Below the pieces are notes generated by a model, which did not search any database, had not been told where the DNA came from, and saw only the letters and a list, made by a program, of their open reading frames with translations. The translations under genes and the position numbers were made by a program. Shown here piece after piece: positions 43,086 through 52,859 of a DNA stretch of 60,000 nt. This DNA is from Cristatella mucedo (taxonomy: Eukaryota > Bryozoa > Phylactolaemata > Cristatellidae): NCBI GenBank assembly GCA_009760855.2, contig WPIO01000107.1, positions 935,001 to 995,000 on the forward strand, written 5' to 3'. Every line of letters begins with the position of its first letter. The first letter of the stretch is position 1.

Positions 43086-43401
43086 TTGTCAGGCTATTTT
43101 TTCAGCGGCTATTTTTTCAGGTCACCAAAAATGTCCAGCCAACACCCTAACTCCTGTTTTAAATTATCCGATGGAAGCGGGCAGTACTTTAAAATTCATT
43201 GGGCTCACTATCGTATGCAAAGAAGAGCTTCCCTTTCCCTCTAGATTTCTTTTTAACTAAGCCTCATGCGCCACTTCTAATTTACCTAGAAAGACACTCG
43301 CGTACTCCAAGCCAATGGACCGAAAGAAGCTATAAGTTAGAAGTCAGAGCTACCATAATCTAATGCCACCATAGATTTCTTCTGTGCGTTGTTTCTAGGT
43401 A

Positions 43402-43502
43402 CATTTATCTGGTCTGGCCGAATAGTGAAGGTGCTCGCTTCGAGCAAGGTCAATCTTAACGAATTTAACGACCGCGGTTGGGGGCTCGATCCCCATGGCA
43501 TA

Positions 43503-43539
<37 letters not shown>

Positions 43540-43650
43540 TGCACTTGATAAAGCGCCCTCAGAGAACTTATTCTCTTTCTAGGCGCTTTACATTTGTTGC
43601 AAAGGGATATGTGAAGCGCCACAATAAAAATTAAATTTATTTAAATAATT
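43402..43650 (+). mobile_element. SINE1 copy split by a LINE-A tail
   Basis: 43402-43500 is the tRNA-like head (TGGTCTGGCCGAATAGTGAA; B-box GGGGGCTCGATCCCC). 43607-43650 resumes with TATGTGAAGCGCC and a degraded tail. Removing 43501-43606 restores the string GGCATATGTGAAGCGCC found in intact copies. Confidence 0.8.
43501..43606 (-). mobile_element. LINE-A tail (106 bp) nested in SINE1
   Basis: (AAT)n followed by GCACTTGATAAAGCGCCCTC, then AGGCGCTTTACATTTGTTGC: only the last ~100 bp of LINE-A, inserted in the opposite orientation to its host. Confidence 0.88.
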
Positions 43651-43689
43651 GTGACTTGGCTTTTATGTGTAAGGCATCCTCCTGACCAC

Positions 43690-44195
43690 TATCGTTTTCT
43701 TGGAGCAACGGTCTGCCAGTCAGCGAGTCCTCGCGCTGCGGCAGTGCTTGTAAGCGTCTTAGCCAGTCGGCTGGAAGTCATCTGCCATATCAGCCATAAT
43801 ATGCAGTCAAAGGTGGTGCTTTTTTTTTATAAGCCGATGTTGTCGTTAGTGCTGCATGCAGAAAACCATGTGCTGCGTTATTGAGGTCGGCGTCTTTCGA
43901 ACATCCGGTCGTTGAGCGTTGCACGCACGCGTCCGTCGTGCGGCTACCCTAACTACAGAGGGTCGCGCGGTCATTACGACGTGCGTCGCTCGGGGAAAGC
44001 GTCTGTGCCGGCCTCCGGTTCGTTCAGTGCGCTACCGCTACCACTAATCCGAGACGCGCTGCGTGCATTGATTGCCATGCCGACTGTTTGTTCATGCTGA
44101 AGGCCTTTTGTGCGCACCTCCGCCGATTTCCGAGAGCAGCTCCTACTTGGCAGTCTACGCGGAACGAGTCTCCTCGGGCAGCAGCGGCGGCGGCA

Positions 44196-44229
<34 letters not shown>

Positions 44230-44480
44230 TCGAACTAGGAGGAAGAGCTGGACTCGCTTCTACTGCAACAGAACGCGACGCTTCAACGACCAGTAGCTGC
44301 TGACTTTGATTGATCCCGTCAAGGTGAGCAGCATGCGAGCTTCTTCGCCGCAGGGCTGGGGTGGGAGCCGTTTAAAGTGGCTGCTGCCGCTGCCGCCGCT
44401 GCCGCTGCCGCCGTGGCTCCTGCGGCTGACGGTACAAGGCGAGGCACGGCACCACGACACCAGGCGTGGCACCCAGCTCG
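43690..44480 (+). promoter_or_regulatory. GC-rich island upstream of the GT14 gene
   Basis: CpG- and GC-rich stretch ending about 420 bp before the GT14 start codon, with a (GGC)n run at about 44184-44227. It may hold the promoter and a 5' UTR exon: CGTCAAG|GTGAGC at about 44321-44326 is a good splice donor and TTTAATTCAG ending at 44797 a fair acceptor. This is inference only. Frames here (44072-44303) are glycine or alanine runs from the triplet repeat. Confidence 0.35.
44184..44227. repeat. (GGC)n trinucleotide repeat
   Basis: About 14 GGC triplets, the first few interrupted by AGC. A CTG/CCG-rich stretch follows at 44380-44420. Confidence 0.85.
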
Positions 44481-44502
44481 ACCAACCGTCTCTCTCTCAC
44501 CC

Positions 44503-44675
44503 TCTAATTTTAGCAATATTACGTAGCTACGAGTTGGCAGACTTGACTGTGGAGCTGATATGGTCGTCTAGTAAAAGGTCACTTTGAAACGAAACACAGA
44601 TTTCGTGCAGATGCAAGCCGAAGTATTCTGGCTGGGCCAATTTTGACGGCTAAGCCTTACCATTTCCTCACTTAA
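44503..44675 (-). mobile_element. LINE-A ORF fragment just upstream of GT14
   Basis: TTAGCAATATTACGTAGCTA, GACTTGACTGTGGAGCTGAT and GGTCGTCTAGTAAAAGGTCA parallel 12014-12085. 224 bp separate it from the GT14 start codon. Confidence 0.75.
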
Positions 44676-44898
44676 GCTCAATGTAGGCAATAATACCGAT
44701 GCGATAATTAATGCCGTTGCAGGATATTTAGATGTGCCAGCTTCAGAAATCTCAGCTAAATAAACTCAGCCACCAACAATGTCTGCTTTAATTCAGGAAG
44801 CTACGTCTACTACGATATCTGAGATAGCACATGCAAAATCTGGCTGGAGTGCTCGTCAAGCACTGGCGGATTACAACTAGATCAGGAAAACTCCAGTT

Positions 44899-46290
44899 AT
44901 GGCGACACCGATGAATCGCGGACTTATTAAGAAGCAAGAGCATGTGGTCTTTAAAGCTGTCGGTCAGTTGCATTACAAGCAGCTTTTACTTACATATTTC
45001 GTGGTAGCTGTGAGCGTAGGGAGTATTCTCTCGTATTCTCTCGTATGCTCGTTGAGGAGGCTCTACCATTTACAAGCTAGCGCAAGATCACAAAGAAAGC
45101 CTGTGGTTCAACATCCATCTTGGGTGGCTGGCTATCTCAATTATACAACAGCGCGTTGCAATCTGCTGCTGAAAGACGATAAAAGCGAGCAAAAGACCGT
45201 ACGCAACCTTGTTTCTCAGTACAAAAAGGAGCTTAGTTGCTACCGAGATCGCGAACTGGCTCAAACCTCGTGCAGGCGTCTTCAAATCGTCAGCAGCAGC
45301 TACTCGCCCTCGCAAAAGGAGCTGGACTTCCCGCTAGCTTTCAGCCTTCGCGTCCACACGTGCGCCACTCAGCTGGAACTCCTTCTTCGTTCTATATACG
45401 CTCCTCAAAACTTCTACTGCATTCACGCAGACGCTAAGGCCTCTACAATTTTCCTCACTGCCGTCCGCCGTATGGCTGAGTGCTTTCCGAACGTCCAACT
45501 TGCACGGCTCGATTTTGACTTCGTCTACGCCAGCGCGTCGCAGATGAATGCCGACCTCGAGTGTATGAGAGTGGCCCGCACGTCTCAGATACAGTGGCGC
45601 TACTTCATCAATCTGGCGGGGCAGGAGCTGCCACTTAAAACGAACCTCGAGATGGTTGAGACGTACACAAACCTCAACGGTTCCAGTAATTTCCGCATAT
45701 ATCAAAATCCGAGTTCCAAAGCTTGGCGTCACGAAACCTCCATCTGGTGCAAGGACGTGGCAGCTAATCGGACGGTGAAATGCGCCGCCGTTAATCGCTA
45801 TGCCAAACAGCCACCGCCTGGTAACGTCACGATATTCAAGAGCTGTTCGAACGGTGCGTTCAGTCGTGCATTCGTCGAGTACATGCTGGACGACCCTTTC
45901 TCGCGGCGGCTGCACGACTGGTTTAACGACACTTGGGGTCCGGAGGAGCACTACTTTGCCACGCTTCTGTCGCTGCCTTCAGCCCCAGGCGGCGTGCAGA
46001 GTTTTGCGTCCGAGAGAGCCGTGCTTTGGCGCTCCCAACAGACGGATCACAAGTGCTCTGGAAGATTCGTTCGCGCCGTTTGCATATTCGTATCTGCCGA
46101 TTTGCCGTACGTTGTTCAACGCCCCGAATTGTTTGCCAACAAGTTTAACTACGAAGACGATCCTTTTGCGATCCGCTGTCTTGTTAAATCAGTTTTGGAA
46201 CGGAGAAGAAATCAAAGCGCTTTTTTTCGGAAAGCTCTTGTCGGTAAACGCTCAAATATATTGGATATCCTGAAATGGCCACGGCCTTAA
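44899..46290 (+). CDS. Core-2/I-branching beta-1,6-GlcNAc-transferase-like (GT14), single exon
   Basis: Predicted type II Golgi enzyme of 463 residues. Family members add beta-1,6-linked GlcNAc to make core 2 O-glycans or I branches; the acceptor here is not predictable. An N-terminal cytoplasmic tail of about 28 residues precedes a membrane anchor (LLLTYFVVAVSVGSILSYSL, from 29). The catalytic domain starts near 144 with FPLAFSLRVHTCATQLELLL and continues IHADAKAS (175), WRYFINLAGQELPLKTNLEM (233 on), a CSNGAFSRAFVEYML stretch before the last block, and DTWGPEEHYFATLL (344 on). E350 aligns by motif with the catalytic glutamate of the PDEH block. Cysteines are frequent, as in the family. The length fits (about 430-460). 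No intron interrupts it. The ATG at 44899 is chosen because it directly precedes the short basic tail and anchor. The 205-codon antisense frame 45334-45951 is a shadow. Confidence 0.93.
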   Translation: MATPMNRGLIKKQEHVVFKAVGQLHYKQLLLTYFVVAVSVGSILSYSLVCSLRRLYHLQASARSQRKPVVQHPSWVAGYLNYTTARCNLLLKDDKSEQKTVRNLVSQYKKELSCYRDRELAQTSCRRLQIVSSSYSPSQKELDFPLAFSLRVHTCATQLELLLRSIYAPQNFYCIHADAKASTIFLTAVRRMAECFPNVQLARLDFDFVYASASQMNADLECMRVARTSQIQWRYFINLAGQELPLKTNLEMVETYTNLNGSSNFRIYQNPSSKAWRHETSIWCKDVAANRTVKCAAVNRYAKQPPPGNVTIFKSCSNGAFSRAFVEYMLDDPFSRRLHDWFNDTWGPEEHYFATLLSLPSAPGGVQSFASERAVLWRSQQTDHKCSGRFVRAVCIFVSADLPYVVQRPELFANKFNYEDDPFAIRCLVKSVLERRRNQSAFFRKALVGKRSNILDILKWPRP

Positions 46291-47204
46291 GTCAAAGCAA
46301 GAAATCTCGTGTAGCCCGAGAAATTCTGCAAATAATGAATAAGAATGCTCAGAGTGACAATGTGATTGGCGATAACCATGATGAAGCCTCGGGTGTATTT
46401 TCCTGCGTATATCAAAGTTGGCTACACTAGTGTGTTAATAATGATTAACTGATTGATGTTTACGTATAAATTTCTTTCTTTGAACGCAACGGTTTCCTCG
46501 GATTTTGCACAACTTCTGCTTGAGCTGACCTTAGTTGACGGTGAATGATTAATACAAGCATGTGCGTTCAATGTGATGCAATAATGCTGAAAGCCTGAAG
46601 ACTCCATAGGCGCCAGGCTCAATAATGAGCACCAAAGTTAAGTTGCTCTCAAATTAATTACATAATTCGGGCTGTTGATATGAAAAAATTTAAATTAGTT
46701 TACAGTCACGAAAGACATTTCGGTTGGCAGATGAGACTTTCGTGTTTCTAGTCGATTACAATTCCGTAACCAATTATTAAAACTCAAGATCATCTGAAAA
46801 ATCAAGCCCCGTCATAAATAGTGTCGTCGATTACATCAACAACCACACTTAACAACGCTGGTATGAATATATCACATAACAAATAATCTCCTCATTCGGC
46901 TTCTTAGCCATCGCTATCGCATCACTTATAGTCTCTCTTGTGATTGCGAATACGTCACAATGCAGTTCCACCCTAAGCCGTCTGCATAACGGGCAAACCG
47001 GCCAGCAGACATGCTGAGTACCACCTCTTTAGGTGCTGCAGCCGGACAGTATCGGTTGACTAAGCTTAATTTATTTGCAGCAGGTCAGCTATTGTCAGGC
47101 TTCCTGCTAGTCCTGCAGCGACTTTTCGGCTCGTCCACCGGCCTGTGAGGACGCTATCCACTCTCTGTCCCCTTTTCTCTTGCTCTCTTCACGCTCCGGA
47201 GCTG
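46291..47204. other. No gene seen
   Basis: Downstream of GT14. No canonical AATAAA occurs within the first 150 bp (an AATAAT/AATAAG cluster is at about 46331-46345). No recognised repeat before the LTR at 47205. Confidence 0.5.
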
Positions 47205-47500
47205 TGTTGTGCGACAGTGTCTCCGGCGGCGTATGTTCTTGTGGAGTCTCATGGAGACACAGAGCAGACGTGAGTGGCCAACGAGACCCGATCTTTATTC
47301 CCTCAGTGGGTACAAACACGAGCTGGCTGACTCGCCACAGAGGGGAGTAGATCAGTGGTGGGCCACATGCTTACATCAAAGGCTGCGGACGCTGCACCGG
47401 GTCAATTGCTCAACCACCTGTTGCTGATGGGGGTCATACACCAGTGACCGATGCTGCCGCGCACTAATTACAATAGCAGAAGCAGCAGGCTTCCACAACA
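47205..47500 (-). mobile_element. LTR (3' LTR of a minus-strand element)
   Basis: 296 bp beginning TGTTGTG and ending CACAACA on plus, a perfect 7-bp terminal inverted repeat of the TG..CA type. On minus it holds GAGGGAATAAAG, a polyadenylation-type signal. The immediately adjoining interior on minus is GATGGGGGAAGGGA, a polypurine tract. The partner is 49094-49358, roughly 80-85% alike by eye. Confidence 0.75.
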
Positions 47501-47514
47501 TCCCTTCCCCCATC
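47501..47514 (-). other. Polypurine tract of the LTR element
   Basis: GATGGGGGAAGGGA on minus, abutting the LTR at 47500, where plus-strand DNA synthesis would be primed. Confidence 0.65.
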
Positions 47515-49093
47515 AAAGTAGATATCATGGTCCCACCAGCCTGGCTGGCTGGGGGGGGGGCGACTCTCACGACTGGACAGTCGTTCAGCTGTCGGTTCCC
47601 CATGCACTTCTCTACTGCCTGCTGTGACGGCGGCCCCAAGCCCAAGCTGTTGCTCTGTCCTGCAGTACGTCATTCGGGCTCTATCAGGTACTTTATATCA
47701 ATATTATAGGCGTCCAATCGGCTTAACCAGGGTGCAAGATAAGTGAAAGCCACTCGCAGGGGGCACACGTCAGCTCTGCCCTTCGCAAGGAGCCGGTCAA
47801 ACATGCTGCCCACTGTTGAGTAAAGCTTGGACACCGCTCCCACGGTCATGCGGTTCCCGCAGGTCACCTTCGTTCGAGTCCCGATGGCCGCTCTCAGGCG
47901 TTCGTCGCCGGCAGATCCGGCCCTGCGACGACCGCTCCGGCTCATTAATATTGCCACGTCGTTCTCGGAGTTCCACTCCGCCGAGTCGGTCTCGTGGTTG
48001 CACTCCTCTGCACTGCGAGGCTTGTGAGGGTGCTCTCCACCGCTAAGACGCTCTCACTACTTAGCGTCGCCGCCGAGACGTCGCTTTCAAGGGCGCTCTT
48101 CGCCACCGAGACGCTCTCGCTGCTGGGCATCGCCGAAATGACGCAATCGCGTCTGCTATTCGCCGCCTAAGCGTTGCTTTCGAAGGCCGCTTTCGCTTCG
48201 TCGCCGGACAGGATCGCCTCGCCGCCGCTGAATACTAACTCGGGGTGCTCTTCTGCACCCTGCGCCGAGACGCTTGTGCGGGTGCTCTCCATAGCCGAGA
48301 TGCTCTTGTCGGTGCGCTCCGAGGTCGGTGAGATGCTTTCTGCCGCCATGACACTCTGGCTGCTGCACTTTGCCGCTGAGAAGTCGCTCTCACGGGCGCT
48401 CTTCGTCGCAGCGACGCTCTCGTCGGCCGTCTGCGCCTCGTCGAGGCTACTATCTCAACGCCGCGTACCCCTGTTGCCTCGCCGCTGGAAGCTGTCACGT
48501 GCTGCCCGTTCTTCGTCTCCCGCTGCTACCGCAGTGCATTTACTTTGCTTTGGTGCTCTTCGGCTGCGGCAGCTACTAGATTGGAAGCGGTCCCATACCC
48601 GCTTCCTCCCTCTGTATTGCAGTCGGATGGCTTCGGCAGCTGTATGAGATCCGCCCGGCTGTGTGGCTCTTGCAAGCAGTTGATGGTTGATTCAGCAGGT
48701 GAAGAAGTTGGCTCGTCGCCTAGCTTTGTCCCGATCTAGGCTCCGGCGAGCTGCTCCTGCTTCAGACGAAACCTCTCAGCCTCAAGCTCGGCCTCCTCAT
48801 CCGTCCACCACGAGAACGTCAGAATCAACTCATTTCGCAGCTTGCGACAGTCTTACTTTTTTTTGCCGGCTGTTCACCCCTAACGCGTATCGCGTTATTG
48901 CCCAGACACATTGGCACGACATGTTTTGATGGTCATCTCAATCTTTAGCCTTGCTACAGCCTTCTCAAGCGCTAGGAGCCAAGGCAGAAAGTGCTCTCCG
49001 CCGTTCTGTTAAACATTTCGTACCTCTGTGTAGGCGTCCCGTCTAGGTCTGGTACTCTTTTCGGCAGGAGTAAACCATATTGCTGCAACCAAT
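47515..49093 (-). mobile_element. Interior of a non-autonomous LTR element with a ~30-bp minisatellite
   Basis: 1.6 kb between the LTRs with no protease, RT, RNase H or integrase motif on either strand. Around 48030-48440 a GC-rich, roughly 30-bp imperfect tandem repeat (core CGCCGAGACGCTCTCG) keeps several frames open. On minus it reads as serine/alanine-rich peptides such as SSESVSVAKSALESDVSAA. The plus-strand 157-codon frame 48174-48647 comes from the same repeat and is not called. Next to the 5' LTR on minus, two bases in, is TGGTTGCAGCAATATGG, a candidate tRNA primer-binding site (TGG start). Confidence 0.55.
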
Positions 49094-49358
49094 TGTTGTG
49101 TGACAGTGTCTCCGGCGCCAGCTATTCTTCGGGAGTTTTACGGAGACACAAAGCGGACGTGAACAGTGAACAAAACCCGATCTTTATTCCCTCAGCAGGT
49201 ACATATACGAGCTGGCTGGCTCACCACAGGTAGGGGAGTGTATCTGTGGTGACCACATACTTACATCAAAGGCTGAGGAGTCTGCACCGAGTCAATTGCC
49301 CAATCACCTGTCGCTGATGGGTCATACATCAGTGGCCGATGCTGCTGCACTCATTACA
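49094..49358 (-). mobile_element. LTR (5' LTR, outer end lost)
   Basis: Matches 47205-47472 from TGTTGTGTGACAGTGTCTCC to CACTCATTACA. The last ~28 bp of the LTR, including the CACAACA terminus, are missing. Different sequence, belonging to the palindrome arm, follows instead. Confidence 0.7.
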
Positions 49359-49865
49359 AAATCCGTACATTCACTCACCACTCACTTCCCTACATTGCCT
49401 GCGTATGATAAAATACCGCCGTCATCACGACGATCACCACTCGCCCCTGGGGGCGTCGACCAACGTAGCCCAGGTGCCCCCATGATGCACTTGAGTCCCT
49501 CCACAGACACTTTCTCACGCTCAATCGCTCTCTCATTCTATATATATATATATATATAGAATGAGAGATATAGAATGAGAGAGCGATTGAGCGTGAGAAA
49601 GTGTCTGTGGAGGGACTCAAGTGCATCATGGGGGCACCTGGGCTACGTTGGTCGACGCCCCCAGGGGCGAGTGGTGATCGTCGTGATGACGGCGGTATTT
49701 TATCATACGCAGGCAATGTAGGGAAGTGAGTGGTGAGTGAATGTACGGATTTTGTAATGAGTGCAGCAGCATCGGCCACTGATGTATGACCCATCAGCGA
49801 CAGGTGATTGGGCAATTGACTCGGTGCAGACTCCTCAGCCTTTGATGTAAGTATGTGGTCACCAC

Positions 49866-49870
<5 letters not shown>
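49241..49870. repeat. Palindrome: 303-bp identical arms, 24-bp spacer
   Basis: 49241-49543 is the exact reverse complement of 49568-49870 as far as I can read (position x pairs with 99111 minus x). The spacer is TA-repeat and GAATGAGAG sequence. The arm covers about 118 bp of the 5' LTR plus 185 bp of other DNA. The right arm is followed directly by (TA)n. Frames 49296-49559 (+) and 49390-49815 (-) share their first 83 codons only because of this symmetry and are not called. Confidence 0.92.

Positions 49871-49900
<30 letters not shown>
49867..49900. repeat. (TA)n microsatellite
   Basis: About 16 TA dinucleotides. A shorter TA run lies at the palindrome centre (49541-49558). Confidence 0.9.
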
Positions 49901-49903
<3 letters not shown>

Positions 49904-49964
49904 TCCTATCTCTTTCTTGGCTTCCAACTCCTCACCTCTCGTCTTTTTCAGCAGCCAACCTCTT

Positions 49965-51021
49965 TAATAATAATAATAATAATATTGCACTTGATAAAGC
50001 GCCCTCAGAGAACTTAATCTCTTTCTAGGCGCTTTACATTTGCTGCAAAGTGATACGCAATAGAATAGTAAGTAAAATCATGCTTGAAAAACAAACAAAA
50101 TGAATAACATGGTTAGGGGTTACATGCACTGGGTCAGCATGCAAATGTGGTTAGTGGCAGCATGAACAGTGTCAGCACGCATAAGCACATCGAGGACGAA
50201 TCACAAGGACCCACTAAATGCTGTCCTAAATAGGTATGTTTTTAAGTTTCTTTTAAATGTGGTCAGGTCAGGGGATGTTCTGATGCAGGTCGGGAGGGAG
50301 TTCCAGGCTGTGGGAGCATACGAGCTAAATGCACGGTCTCCAAAGGATTTAAGGTTTGTACGAGGTATTTCTAGACTGTTGGATTCCGAAAAGCGAGTGG
50401 TACGATGCTTTGCCTGATGGGGTAGTATATCTGAAAGATAGGCTGGAGCCATAGAATGAAGAGACCTAAAAGTGAGCGACAAAACCTTGAAGTCAATCCG
50501 TTGCTTGACTGGTAACTAGTGCAGGTCGGCGAGAAGTGGAGTAATGTGGCAACTGCGACGCTCACGACAGACAAGCCTAGCTGCAGAGTTTTGCACCAGC
50601 TGCAATCGCCTGATCGCACATGCTGGTAGGCCAGTAAGCAGTGAGTTGCAGAAGTCGAGACGGGACGTCACGAATGCATGGACCAACTTGGACGTGGTAT
50701 CCTTATCTAAACAAGCCCTAATTTTAGCAATGTTATGAAGCTGAAAATAGGCTGATTTGACTGTGGAGCTGATGTGGTCGTCTAACGAGAGGTTGCTTTG
50801 GAATATGACACCTAGATTTCGAGCTGATGCAACTGGAGATATGCTGGCAGAGCCAATTTTGAGAGTCAGCCTTTCCAATTTCTGAATAACACTAGGTTTG
50901 CCCATAACTAGTAAGTTAGTTTTATCATCGTTTAGTTTTAGAAAATTTGCTGCCATCCATGATCGGATGTCATCAATGCATGCAGCAAGTGAGTTGAGAG
51001 AATTTGAGGTGCTCGAAGGCT
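49965..51021 (-). mobile_element. LINE-A, recent 5'-truncated copy
   Basis: (AAT)n, stem-loop, 3' UTR and the C-terminal ORF region on minus, breaking off at the block equivalent to 12311. By eye about 11 substitutions separate it from 11250-12311. One of them creates a stop (the TAG read in the ACTAGT at about 50515 on plus), dividing the ORF into 50956-50516 and 50482-50201. Confidence 0.92.
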
Positions 51022-51945
51022 TTCACTCTGTTATCTCACTCCTCTCACTTCCTACTAATCACCCTTTAAGTCTACCGTCGTGACCACCGGTCTCTGTGTG
51101 ACGCTATGATGAAGTTAATTTCCCAGTCTAAGAATACTTCTAGTCATCAAAATTCCTCCATGTGGCAGCTCTATACTCTTCATTAGGGCCACAATTACCA
51201 GCACCTTACAGTGGCTAATGCCAAAAATATCCTGAATCGACTCGGGTTACCAATATTTCAGCACATGACTAAATCTCAAAATCAAGAGGGATCATTTCTT
51301 TCGATGTCTTCCCTTCGGAAAATTCGCCCGTGAATGTCTTTACTCACATATGAGTCCTCGTTTTCCATTTCATGAGAGCCTGGTGCCCAATGAACAATTC
51401 GGCAAACTCGCCTACGAAAAGGAAACGTTACCTCATCCACCGTTTGGAGACCCAGGAGCGACGTGCTCTCAGTGAGTCTCCCAACCTGCCTCTTCCAACC
51501 AGATCTTAAAAGAATCGCATTTTCACCAATGCTAAGCCTAAGAAAGCATCAGTCAAGAATGAGAGCTCTCTCAGAAACTAATCTCGAACGAGAGCTCTGA
51601 AGGTGCTCGGCTGAAGGGCAGGCTGTAGCTTAGAATGAAAGCCGCCTCGGAGCCTAATCCGAAACTGGAAGAATCAAGGGCCGGAGGTACAAAAGGCGTC
51701 AAAGACATCGTTCTTTTGGCGTCCACTTCGATTGGGGCTAGAACTATGGGAAATGACGCAGTTGAATGTCGCCATCCTATTACTGGCCTATGGCAGCTTC
51801 TTGAGGTTACCGCCCATCGGCCTCTGCTGCTTGTCTCCTAACGAAGCTACAGTGAGAAAATCTTTCAATCAATTATTTAAATAAGTGTTGGCAGGCAACG
51901 GCATGTCTATGGTCATTTCAAAGTCAGTCCGAGGAAGCGAGGTTG
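51022..51945. other. No gene supported
   Basis: Short frames only (for example 51635-51841), without a domain. Confidence 0.45.
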
Positions 51946-52165
51946 CTACAGAGTGAGGATTAAGGTAGTCGCCCAGAGGTATGGTACGTGCATCGCACGA
52001 TCCAGGTCGCGGTTACCAGGCAATTCTCAATCGCCCACTGCAAGCGGAAGTGATACCCATTAACGCTCTTCTTCGAGGTATGCACAATGCTGTACAATTA
52101 GCCAGACTACTTAAATTTATTAAGCTGTGTCCTCAGCAAAGCCAGGATTTAACAGCAGTACACTG
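51946..52165 (+). mobile_element. SINE2-like relic
   Basis: TACGTGCATCGCACGATCCA, GGTCGCGGTTACCAGGCAAT (B-box side), then TCGCCCACTGCAAGCGG, close to the SINE2 body TCGCCACTGCAAGCGG. The tail is degraded. Confidence 0.45.
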
Positions 52166-52342
52166 GCTCGAGGAAGAGCGGCCGGTCAATTCACCGAAGC
52201 CACTGTGGGCTGGCTTTGGCCCATCCCCTTTGCTTTCCCATCCCATTTCCTGCAACCTTCGCATAGGCTTTTAGTCTTTGTGCTCTTCTGAATTTTTCAA
52301 TTGAATTGTATAGCATTGATCACCATATCACCACCTTGGTTA

Positions 52343-52425
52343 ATGAAAATAATAATACATTTGTGTAGATCTCTCAGAAAACCAATTTTCTTTCAGGGTA
52401 CTTTACATGTGCTGCGAAGTAAATC
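52343..52425 (-). mobile_element. LINE-A tail relic
   Basis: AATAATAATACATTTGTGTA, then CTTTCAGGGTACTTTACATG and TGCTGCGAAG: a diverged LINE-A terminus. Confidence 0.6.
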
Positions 52426-52493
52426 CCCAGGGTAAGATACTTGTCTGTAACGGTCATGCTAGTGGATTTTAGCCCAGCTTATGCGGCTTATGT

Positions 52494-52548
52494 AAAGCAC
52501 CTGGATAGAGCTATGTTACCGCAGGGCACTATATAAAGGAGAGACCTT
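52494..52548 (+). mobile_element. SINE1/LINE-A tail relic
   Basis: TGTAAAGCACCTGGATAGAG and CGCAGGGCACTATATAAAGG resemble the SINE1 version of the shared tail. Confidence 0.45.
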
Positions 52549-52719
52549 AAAGTTTTTTCAAGCACAGAATGACTTTTAGGAAATAGATGTCATTTGACTG
52601 AAGTTGTTTAGCTTCTTTTTAATTAGATAATTGGAATTGAACTAAATAACTAGATAAGTGGATCTTGACCAACACTGCCGGTCAAAGTGTTATCGCAAGA
52701 TGCTGATAATATAGACATA

Positions 52720-52850
52720 TCTATAGTGGCAGAAGAGCCTTCGAAACTGTCCGTCACCATGCAGTGGTGATGCAGGACTTCCAGCTGCTTGACTTCAACC
52801 CGTAGCCTTGGCGTTCACTGTATAGCATGGTACTCTCGGCCAACATGGGT
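52720..52850 (-). mobile_element. SINE2-like relic
   Basis: On plus: CTATAGTGGCAGAAGAGCCT, CACCATGCAGTGGTGATGCA, CTTCAACCCGTAGCCTTGGC. The order and hairpin match a reversed SINE2. Confidence 0.45.
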
Positions 52851-52859
52851 CTATGCTAA

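Noticed and set aside
44072-44303. Poly-Gly / poly-Ala protein
   Set aside because: A (GGC)n repeat read in two frames; no start or domain evidence. More likely 5' flank of GT14.
45334-45951. 205-codon minus-strand frame
   Set aside because: It lies antisense within the GT14 catalytic domain and has no domain of its own. It is open because of the codon usage of the real gene.
48174-48647. 157-codon plus-strand frame
   Set aside because: Produced by the GC-rich ~30-bp tandem repeat of the LTR element; other frames on both strands are open too.
49296-49815. Two 'homologous genes' starting MPNHLSLMGHTSVADAAALI on opposite strands
   Set aside because: They are the same sequence read from the two arms of the palindrome and overlap the LTR.
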